A stretch of DNA of 5,550 bases from the NCBI GenBank assembly GCA_030620575.1, contig JAUXEL010000111.1:1-5550 (forward strand), given 5' to 3'. The notes under the pieces were generated by a model. It saw only the letters and a list, made by a program, of their open reading frames with translations, did not search any database and was not told the DNA's origin. Below, piece by piece: positions 1 through 5,550 of the stretch (its first letter is position 1; every line of letters starts with the position of its first letter). The position numbers and the translations under genes are program-made. This DNA comes from Fidelibacterota bacterium. GTDB lineage: Bacteria > Fidelibacterota > Fidelibacteria > Fidelibacterales > Fidelibacteraceae.

Positions 1-33
1 ATGGAAATCGCATGCTGTTAATAGTTTTTTTTG

Positions 34-183
34 ATGTCATTTCGACCGAGAGAGGAACGAACGAGTGGAGAAATCTCAAATTATTTTACGGAAATTAAAG
101 AAAAGAACAATCTTTAACTTAATTTGATTATTTTGAGATCTCTCCATGCGTCCGTCAGCTGACGGACTTAGTCGAGATGACAT
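34..183. repeat. REP/MITE-like interrupted inverted repeat
   Basis: Two pairs of complementary arms are nested. The outer arms, 34-46 (ATGTCATTTCGAC) and 171-183 (GTCGAGATGACAT), match at 12 of 13 positions. The inner arms, 67-80 (GGAGAAATCTCAAA) and 132-145 (TTTGAGATCTCTCC), match at 13 of 14. Between outer and inner arms the two sides differ: 47-66 on the left is purine-rich (GAGGAACGAACGAG), while 146-170 on the right carries its own palindrome. The AT-rich centre (81-131) contains a smaller perfect stem, TTAAAGA at 95-101 with TCTTTAA at 111-117. From general knowledge, dispersed intergenic elements beginning TGTCATTTCGA and ending in its complement are abundant in many Bacteroidota and related genomes. 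Their function is poorly known. Roles as a mobile non-autonomous element or as an mRNA 3'-end structure for an upstream gene are inference. Confidence 0.75.
150..167. repeat. Perfect 18-bp palindrome in the right arm of the repeat
   Basis: GTCCGTCAGCTGACGGAC is identical to its reverse complement over all 18 bases. It lies between the inner and outer right arms of the larger inverted repeat and has no counterpart in the left arm. It is GC-rich against AT-rich surroundings. It could be a separate module of the repeat element or a dyad recognised by a protein, but the sequence alone does not decide between these. Confidence 0.85.
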
Positions 184-229
184 ACATCTGCGTAATCTGT
201 GGTTTGAATTTATGTATTATATAATGGAT

Positions 230-258
230 TTGATTTTTAATAAAATATGTGCTATTAT
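230..258 (+). promoter_or_regulatory. Candidate promoter of the receptor operon
   Basis: A sigma70-like promoter can be read as TTGATT (-35, 230-235), a 17-base spacer, and TATTAT (-10, 253-258). It is preceded by TGC (250-252), which makes an extended -10. Transcription would begin near 265, leaving a leader of about 20 bases. A competing reading uses the Bacteroidota-type consensus (TTTG at -33, TAnnTTTG at -7): TTTG at 203-206, 18 bases, then TGGATTTG at 225-232, with one mismatch in the -7 box. The two overlap, and the sequence does not decide which is used. No obvious Fur box or other operator was recognised. Confidence 0.45.
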
Positions 259-277
259 TATCTTTCTGATAGTAACT

Positions 278-282
278 GAGGT
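278..282 (+). promoter_or_regulatory. Ribosome binding site of the receptor gene
   Basis: GAGGT lies just upstream of two adjacent in-frame ATG codons (286 and 289). It leaves 3 bases before the first and 6 before the second. The second spacing is closer to the usual optimum, so translation may well start at 289 and give a protein one residue shorter (MIKKW instead of MMIKKW). Confidence 0.55.
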
Positions 283-285
283 AAA

Positions 286-2973
286 ATGATGATAAAAAAA
301 TGGTTTTCTATACTAAGTATTTGTATGGTCCTTTTTGCGGCAGAACCAAGTGCTATTTTTAAAGGCTATATCCTGGATGAACATAAAAAACCACTTGTCG
401 GTACAAACATTGTCTTCAAAGAAACTTTAACGGGTATGGCCACCGATAAAAACGGGTATTTTTATGTGAAAATGCCTGCAGGCACCTACACTGTCAGTAT
501 CTCGTTTATGGGCTATAAAACCATTGAAGAAACTGTAAGCCTGCGTGCGGAAAAAGTTTTGGAAAAAAACTATTCTATGATCCTGGAATATTTTGAGATC
601 GGCGGGATCATCGTACAGGCTGACCGGGAATTACTGCCATCCGATGCTGAAACAAAAACACGCATTTCAAGCGGCGAGATCGAGCACCTTCAGGCATCAA
701 ACTTAAGTGATGTGATGCAGCTGGCACCCGGCACGCGTTTTGAAAATCCGGGTATGGCAGAAAAAAAACAGGTGGCAATTCGCCCTGCATCAGCAGGGGG
801 CGCTGCGGATGATAATGAATATTTTGGTGCTCAAATTCGAGTTGACAATATTCCCCTTTCCAATAATGCTAACCTTCAGATGGACACAAAGACCACTACC
901 CGTAGCGGAGATTTACTGACCACGGAAAATTCCGGACTGGATATGCGGCAAATTCCGGCAGACAATATTGAATCGGTAGAAATTATCCGCGGGATTCCTT
1001 CTTCCAAATACGGGGATCTGACTTCCGGTATTATTAATGTCACAACCAAATCCGAGATTTTTAGTCATAGAATAAAATTCAAGTACAATTTTTATAATCA
1101 GGAAATCAATATGGGTGGAGGTTTTAAATTAAGTGATATAAATCACTTGGATTATAATCTTAATTATGCCTACAGTATTCGTGACAAGCGCATTCCGGAA
1201 GAAAATTATTCCAGAATAGCCGGACAGTTGGCACTCACCAGTAAACTGATGCAAAATCTTTATACCATGAAAAACCGCCTGTATTATACCCGCGCCTTTG
1301 ATGAACGCAGTCTGCGGGAAGATGATTTAAACCTCACCGAAAAATACAACCGGGATTTCATACTGCGTTTTGCGCATCAAAGCAAATATCTTATTTCTAC
1401 TACACAAAAACTTGAATTGGATATTTCTGCAAACTATACCAGACAGAATTCTTATACCAAGCGACTGGTGTCGACGGATAATACTTATGTCACTGATATG
1501 ATGACAGAAGGTACCGATACGGGTATGTACGTACAACACTATATCTCTGAACTCTTTGTGAATGGCGAAGCGTATAATTTTTATTACAATTTAAATTATG
1601 CTCAGACTTTTAAACTATTTAATATGGACCACAATTTTCTTGCCGGTGCTACCTTCCGGGATGAATATAATCTCGGTGAAGGACGGGTTTTTGATCCGCT
1701 AAAACCACCAACTGCCAGTGGAAATATGCGTTCGCGTCCACGACCTTATGATGATGTGCAGGGACTGGCAACAAGCAGTTTCTATATTGAAGATAAAATC
1801 AAGGGAACATTGATCAAACCTTTTCAGCTGAATCTTGGCGCCAGGATAGAAGCTTATGGAAAAGATAAGCTTCTCGCACGAGATTATGGGCTGTTTTTCA
1901 ACCCGCGTTTGAATCTTGTTTTATATCCCACTAAAACGACCCAGATACGATTAGGCTATGGTGAAACATCAAAAGCACCTTCCATGGCAATGCTTCACCC
2001 GAATCCTATCTATCTGGATGTGGATGATGTGAACAGTATCGTGGATTCTCTCGTTATTATTTCCACCTATATCTATTCAAGGGAAAACCCTAATCTAAAA
2101 GCATCCAATCAGGTAAAATGGGAAGCAAGTATCGATCAGCGTATCGGAGATGTGGGAATAAGTATTACCGGTTATTCCAATACAACTTACAACGGTTTCG
2201 CATCTACCGGTAAAACACCCATCTTTGTGTATAAATATGATTATACCGTATCAGAGATTGACCCTCCCATTAAGGACTCCATTTCTACCACATATTCAAT
2301 ATATGAGAACTCCTTAACTCTGGAAACCAAAGGAATAGAGGTTTCTGTCAAGACAAAACCCATTACACCGCTGAATTTACGTTTACGTATTCAAGGGGCA
2401 TATAGCTACACTTATAGTTGGAAAGATGATAGCTATGACTATCGGGGATATGTGCTGGATCCGGTATTGGGACAGGATGTGAACCCGTTTTTCTCTCCGA
2501 TAACTATGGAACAGGAAAGATGTTATATCAACTATAATCTTGATTTTAAGGTAAAAGAACTTGGAGCCTGGGCAACCATTTCTGCCCAGCAGGTAGTATT
2601 TGAAAAAGACCATTATATCGGTCTGAATGATTCGCTTGCCCTGGGTTATCTTAATGTATATGGAGAACAGGTGTTTTTTACAGAATCAGAGCGCGCTACG
2701 ATCACTAACAGATCTTACAAGCGCACCTATGATGATTATTGGTATCTCGAAGAAAACCGCAAAAATATTTGGGTGTTTAATTTCCGTGTCAGTAAATCTC
2801 TCGGAAAAGCATCGGAATTTTCATTCTTTGTCAACAATTTTTTCAATTCACGTCCCCTTTACCAGCGGCAACGAACCACCACACAATCCTATACAATGGA
2901 AAACCCGGCACTTTATTTTGGCATTGAAGTCAGCTCAAAAATCGATCAGCTTTTTAGCAATAAACGTAAATAG
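286..2973 (+). CDS. TonB-dependent outer-membrane receptor with carboxypeptidase-regulatory-like N-domain
   Basis: This 895-residue protein is a ligand-gated outer-membrane channel that would import its substrate using energy from TonB-ExbBD. The order is: a signal peptide (about 1-20, MIKKW then a hydrophobic stretch, cleavage near 18-23); a transthyretin-like CarboxypepD_reg domain (about 25-100, with GYFYVKMPAGTYTVSISFMG); a possible TonB box (IIVQAD, 109-113 region); a plug (about 118-255, with RVDNIPLSNNANLQ, then DMRQIPADNIESVEIIRGIP and YGDLTSGIINVTTKS); and a Tyr-rich beta barrel (about 258-882) including FNPRLNLVLYP and GYGETSKAPSM (538-567). There is no STN signalling domain, so direct anti-sigma signalling is unlikely. 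The length suits the family. No SusD-like partner follows, which argues against a SusC glycan importer. The plug wording (PLSNNAN, DMRQIPADNIESVE) resembles the receptor subfamily I associate with DUF4876 neighbours. The ligand is unknown; a metal chelate or other small molecule is only a guess. Confidence 0.95.
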   Translation: MMIKKWFSILSICMVLFAAEPSAIFKGYILDEHKKPLVGTNIVFKETLTGMATDKNGYFYVKMPAGTYTVSISFMGYKTIEETVSLRAEKVLEKNYSMILEYFEIGGIIVQADRELLPSDAETKTRISSGEIEHLQASNLSDVMQLAPGTRFENPGMAEKKQVAIRPASAGGAADDNEYFGAQIRVDNIPLSNNANLQMDTKTTTRSGDLLTTENSGLDMRQIPADNIESVEIIRGIPSSKYGDLTSGIINVTTKSEIFSHRIKFKYNFYNQEINMGGGFKLSDINHLDYNLNYAYSIRDKRIPEENYSRIAGQLALTSKLMQNLYTMKNRLYYTRAFDERSLREDDLNLTEKYNRDFILRFAHQSKYLISTTQKLELDISANYTRQNSYTKRLVSTDNTYVTDMMTEGTDTGMYVQHYISELFVNGEAYNFYYNLNYAQTFKLFNMDHNFLAGATFRDEYNLGEGRVFDPLKPPTASGNMRSRPRPYDDVQGLATSSFYIEDKIKGTLIKPFQLNLGARIEAYGKDKLLARDYGLFFNPRLNLVLYPTKTTQIRLGYGETSKAPSMAMLHPNPIYLDVDDVNSIVDSLVIISTYIYSRENPNLKASNQVKWEASIDQRIGDVGISITGYSNTTYNGFASTGKTPIFVYKYDYTVSEIDPPIKDSISTTYSIYENSLTLETKGIEVSVKTKPITPLNLRLRIQGAYSYTYSWKDDSYDYRGYVLDPVLGQDVNPFFSPITMEQERCYINYNLDFKVKELGAWATISAQQVVFEKDHYIGLNDSLALGYLNVYGEQVFFTESERATITNRSYKRTYDDYWYLEENRKNIWVFNFRVSKSLGKASEFSFFVNNFFNSRPLYQRQRTTTQSYTMENPALYFGIEVSSKIDQLFSNKRK

Positions 2974-2987
2974 ATTAGAATATCAGT

Positions 2988-3008
2988 GAAGGATAAATGT
3001 TACGATGA
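2988..3008 (+). promoter_or_regulatory. Ribosome binding site and three-codon upstream frame at the lipoprotein start
   Basis: GAAGGA (2988-2993) is the only purine-rich site before the second gene. It lies 11 bases from that gene's ATG at 3005, longer than usual. A nearer ATG at 2997 opens a three-codon frame, ATGTTACGATGA, whose TGA (3006-3008) overlaps the gene's ATG (3005-3007). Ribosomes starting at 2997 would terminate on top of the true start and could reinitiate there. It may also be a chance feature. Confidence 0.4.
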
Positions 3009-4192
3009 AAAATAAAATACAATTATTACGTTCTGCGGCGATAAGAAAGAAATCTTTTTTATCCCGAATTTCACTTTGTATTATTCTAATGATAATATTA
3101 TTCAGTGTAAACTGTAGTCTGGACATAATACCTCCTGCTTCCATGCGATTTTCAGTTGAAATTACGGTACTGGATACAAGTGCAAGCGATTCAGATAGTC
3201 TGGTTACCGCTGCCTTGGTTGTGATGCAATCTATAACTTATGGCGAATATTATGAAGCGGAAACAAATTCACTTGGCATTGCTTCTTTTACAAATTTAAT
3301 CCCGGACCGATATAATATACTGGCTTCCGGTGAACGGGTGTCATTAACAGGTATTATTATCATCAACGGTCAGCTTCAGGATACTTCTCTGTATATCGAA
3401 GCAAATGATACCCTTAAACTTGAAATTCTCACGCAAACTTCCCGTAGCTCTGCATTGGTGATCTCGGAAATATACTACAGTGGTGCGCCCCCTAATCCTG
3501 TTCCGCAGTACTTCCACGACCAATTTTTAGAAATTTACAATAATAGTAGCACAACCCTGTATTTGGATAGCCTTATTATAGCAGATGCAGACTATGGACA
3601 CTATGAGGATAGTGTTATTTATGCTATTCATGCATATATGTTCCCCGGTGATGGAGATGATTACCCCATTAACCCTGGTGAATTGATCGTGATTGCACAG
3701 GACGCGATTGATCATTCTCCAGCACCTATTCGTAGTGTTAATTTACTTGATGCCGATTTTGAATATTATCTTTCTGATAAAGGGGATGTTGATAATGTCA
3801 ATGTCACGAATATGCTACAGATCCATCATAAATACGGTATCGATTTTTTGTATTCTGTATTTAAAGACGCTTTAGTATTAATGCATGTAAAAGATCCCTA
3901 TAAGCTGGGTTATGGTGAATTCAATGAATTACTACTGCCAAAATCTGCTGTAATTGACGGGGTTGATTACAGCGATAATTTAGCTGAAATTGACCATAAA
4001 CGCCTTAGCCCCGATATCGATGGCGGATTGACCGGCGGTATTCCTTCTTACACAGCACAATCCATTGAACGACGTATCGACCGGATAGAAAACGGTCAGA
4101 TAATCCTAATGGATAATAATAATAGCAGCCTTGACTTTCATGTTCTTAAGCCCCCGACACCGGGATATATCGAAATGGAGGCAGAAGAATGA
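3005..4192 (+). CDS. Probable surface lipoprotein, DUF4876-like, partner of the receptor
   Basis: The 395-residue product has a long basic N-terminus (1-22), a hydrophobic core (about 23-36) and Cys37 in FSVNCSL. This looks like a lipoprotein signal peptide with an imperfect lipobox (Asn at -1). Residues about 46-140 form a predicted beta sandwich like carboxypeptidase-regulatory domains (ETNSLGIASFTNLIPDRYNIL). From 149 the sequence LVISEIYYSG, FLEIYNNSSTTLYLDSL, a loop MFPGDGDDYPINPGE followed by IVIAQDAIDH, and near the end ERRIDR, MDNNNSSLDF and PPTPG match what I recall of DUF4876. They also resemble the lamin-tail (LTD) beta-sandwich pattern. The family has no established biochemical function known to me. 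Position right behind the receptor (31-bp gap) suggests a ligand-binding or accessory role at the outer membrane. The protein has many scattered His and Asp residues, but no defined metal site is visible. The start at 3005 is the only one that keeps the full signal peptide. Confidence 0.85.
   Translation: MKNKIQLLRSAAIRKKSFLSRISLCIILMIILFSVNCSLDIIPPASMRFSVEITVLDTSASDSDSLVTAALVVMQSITYGEYYEAETNSLGIASFTNLIPDRYNILASGERVSLTGIIIINGQLQDTSLYIEANDTLKLEILTQTSRSSALVISEIYYSGAPPNPVPQYFHDQFLEIYNNSSTTLYLDSLIIADADYGHYEDSVIYAIHAYMFPGDGDDYPINPGELIVIAQDAIDHSPAPIRSVNLLDADFEYYLSDKGDVDNVNVTNMLQIHHKYGIDFLYSVFKDALVLMHVKDPYKLGYGEFNELLLPKSAVIDGVDYSDNLAEIDHKRLSPDIDGGLTGGIPSYTAQSIERRIDRIENGQIILMDNNNSSLDFHVLKPPTPGYIEMEAEE
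4176..4181 (+). promoter_or_regulatory. Ribosome binding site of the third gene
   Basis: TGGAGG lies inside the last codons of the lipoprotein gene and 7 bases before the ATG at 4189. This is near-ideal spacing and the best Shine-Dalgarno match in the window. Together with the ATGA stop-start overlap it fixes the third gene's start and supports coupled translation. Confidence 0.75.
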
Positions 4193-5550
4193 TAAAACGA
4201 ATACTTCTCTTATTTTATATACTAAGTATTGCCGTTGCTCAAACAGCAACGACAGAAAAGCTGTATTTGGATATCAACTCTGATATAACAGACTTCTTGC
4301 TCGGCCGGAATCCGGCATATTTATCTCCGAATACCACATCCTACGCCTACGCTTTCACATACAATAATTTCAGTAGCGGTGGAGATTACCGGCTTCCATT
4401 TGATGCGGGCTCTAAAGCTTATCAAAATATTTCTGCTACTGCTTTTACGGAAATGACAAACGGGATTTTATTTGCCGGTCGCTTTGCCTATCGCTATGAA
4501 CAGCGTAAAGACAAAATGTGGCTGCATAATGCAGAAAACGATCTGAACATTCCTTTTTATTTTGCAGATAGCAGTATCGGCGATTTTACACTGAATGGCA
4601 TTGATTGGAATGTTCTCTTTTCATATCCATTGAGCGAAAAGATCCGACTTGGGATTGACGTTTTTTACAATGTTGATGAACAATTTAAATCGGTGTTCCC
4701 TAAATCCAATATTAAACGCAATAATATCCATATTCGTCCCGCGCTGGCAATTTCAAATGAACGTTCTCAATTCGGTATCGTTGGTTCTTTTTTTCAATAT
4801 AAAGAGGATATGAATACAAGAAGATACAGCCTCGAGCAAGGGCGGACTCCCATTTTCATGCGGATCCGCGGACTGGACAAACCGTTGCTCACTTATGCGG
4901 AGACAAGTGAAGAACGGCTTCAAACTGTTCGGGGATACGGGGTGTCCGGCAATATTAATTTGGCTGACATACTGCTTTTTGAGTCTAATTATGAATCATC
5001 TCATGCCGGTATTGTGGACGGAGGATCTTATCCCGTTCCTCAGGGCAGCTGGGATATGGCACGTTTTTCGTATCGGATCGATCTGCAGCATTTATTTGCA
5101 TCCTTCCTGGATGCCAATATTTTCTTTCTGCAGAATTTTCAACATGCTGAGGGATTTCATCCGGTACTGGAAAACCGTATTTACGAATATTTATCCCGGC
5201 ATTTTGAGGGGGGAGTGACTTTGCCCTACCATTCCGGTAGCGGCGAAATGTGGTCCGGGACTGTTTCGTATTCCTTTCAGGACATAAAACGCGAAGATAA
5301 TTTTTTAGGTTTGCTGCATTACTTCCCCGGTAATACTCTGCATCTGAATATGTATTATGCCTATAAACAACACAATATCCACTATGAGTTTCAACTGGGA
5401 TATGACAATATTATCATTGGCGAAAATATTATTTATGATGATATGGCGGGTTGGTATTATACACAAATTACAGAACAGGAAATCGCATATTACGCGCAGG
5501 ACCGCGAACAGTTAAGCGCAAGCGGTAAAATCGTATTTCCGTTTCGCCAT
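4189..5550 (+). CDS. Outer-membrane beta-barrel protein, DUF6850-like (3' end outside window)
   Basis: The frame is open for 454 codons from ATG 4189 to the last base with no stop, so the gene continues beyond the window. It starts with a clear signal peptide (MIKRILLLFYILSIAVA, cleavage before Gln18). The mature part begins with a GRNPAYLSPN motif (about 39-48), followed by alternating aromatic and polar stretches typical of membrane beta strands (FAGRFAYRYEQ, WNVLFSYPL, IRLGIDVFYN, LHLNMYYAYKQ, IHYEFQLGYDN). The segment with GRFAYRYEQRKDKMW, then IPFYFADSSIGDF, resembles the N-terminal half of DUF6850 barrel proteins as I remember them. That family is often annotated next to DUF4876 genes. 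If the usual length is near 500 residues, most of the protein is present. It overlaps the lipoprotein gene by four bases (ATGA), so it is very likely co-translated with it. Its role is unknown; a companion barrel or assembly partner of the receptor is inference. An unrelated OmpA/PorV-like barrel is the main alternative. Confidence 0.8.
   Translation, partial: MIKRILLLFYILSIAVAQTATTEKLYLDINSDITDFLLGRNPAYLSPNTTSYAYAFTYNNFSSGGDYRLPFDAGSKAYQNISATAFTEMTNGILFAGRFAYRYEQRKDKMWLHNAENDLNIPFYFADSSIGDFTLNGIDWNVLFSYPLSEKIRLGIDVFYNVDEQFKSVFPKSNIKRNNIHIRPALAISNERSQFGIVGSFFQYKEDMNTRRYSLEQGRTPIFMRIRGLDKPLLTYAETSEERLQTVRGYGVSGNINLADILLFESNYESSHAGIVDGGSYPVPQGSWDMARFSYRIDLQHLFASFLDANIFFLQNFQHAEGFHPVLENRIYEYLSRHFEGGVTLPYHSGSGEMWSGTVSYSFQDIKREDNFLGLLHYFPGNTLHLNMYYAYKQHNIHYEFQLGYDNIIIGENIIYDDMAGWYYTQITEQEIAYYAQDREQLSASGKIVFPFRH

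Larger units (their letters stand above)
1..285. other. Non-coding upstream region with repeat element and promoter
   Basis: No reading frame here looks like a gene. The first ATG (1-3) gives only six codons before TAA at 19-21. The first 33 bases could hold the tail of an upstream gene, but no frame shows recognisable protein sequence. The middle (34-183) is a structured inverted repeat. The remainder (184-285) is AT-rich and contains the likely promoter and ribosome binding site for the receptor gene. Confidence 0.8.

Noticed and set aside
4..13. GGAAATCGCAT near the window start recurring near 5480 as a possible direct repeat
   Set aside because: An 11-base match in an AT-rich 5.5-kb window, one copy inside a coding frame, with no extension on either side, fits chance.
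34..183. CRISPR array or rho-independent terminator
   Set aside because: There are no regularly spaced direct repeats. The hairpins are not followed by a T-run, and the arms are separated by a long AT-rich loop.
608..790. Short minus-strand open frames opposite the receptor and lipoprotein genes
   Set aside because: They are short, antisense to clear coding sequence, and show no recognisable protein features.
286..2973. SusC-type glycan importer
   Set aside because: The receptor has the N-terminal domain shared with SusC, but the next gene is not SusD-like and no glycan enzyme is present. A general TonB-dependent receptor is the safer call.
2627..2989. A 120-codon open frame on the + strand inside the end of the receptor gene
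   Set aside because: It lies in another frame of a well-supported receptor barrel region, its translation shows no domain or strand pattern, and it has no convincing ribosome binding site.
4108..4130. AAT-rich triplet run as a microsatellite
   Set aside because: It is only a few triplets encoding DNNNSS, a motif that fits the family's C-terminal region, so it is explained by coding.
4895..5218. A 107-codon open frame on the + strand with hydrophobic stretches
   Set aside because: It is an out-of-frame reading of the third gene, whose own frame is open for 454 codons with a signal peptide and barrel strands.

Overview
The window looks like chromosome from a diderm bacterium of the FCB group (Bacteroidota and relatives). 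The evidence is a TonB-dependent receptor with the N-terminal carboxypeptidase-regulatory-like domain typical of that group, followed by genes resembling two families otherwise known mainly from Bacteroidota (DUF4876 and DUF6850), and an upstream inverted repeat starting with the 'TGTCATTTCGA' motif common in those genomes. The genes have recognisable Shine-Dalgarno sequences, and the best promoter candidate is sigma70-like with an extended -10. Both are less typical of core Bacteroidota, so a deeper-branching FCB lineage is possible. I cannot name a genus.

Layout: positions 1-285 are non-coding. They hold a REP/MITE-like interrupted inverted repeat (34-183), with a perfect 18-bp palindrome in its right arm, followed by an AT-rich promoter region. 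Three genes then run on the + strand as an apparent operon. They are a TonB-dependent outer-membrane receptor (286-2973), a probable surface lipoprotein resembling DUF4876 (3005-4192), and an outer-membrane beta-barrel protein resembling DUF6850 (4189 to the window end, stop codon not reached). The first two genes are 31 bp apart. The second and third overlap by four bases (ATGA), which suggests translational coupling.

How they may work together: the receptor would import a ligand across the outer membrane using TonB energy. The lipoprotein would be a partner at the membrane surface, and the third protein a companion barrel. There is no SusD-like gene here, so this is not a standard SusCD glycan locus. 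The ligand cannot be read from the sequence. The assignments to DUF4876 and DUF6850 come from remembered family features and were not checked by a profile search. The main novelty is this under-described three-component outer-membrane system. I saw no CRISPR array, tRNA, rRNA, insertion sequence or phage gene.
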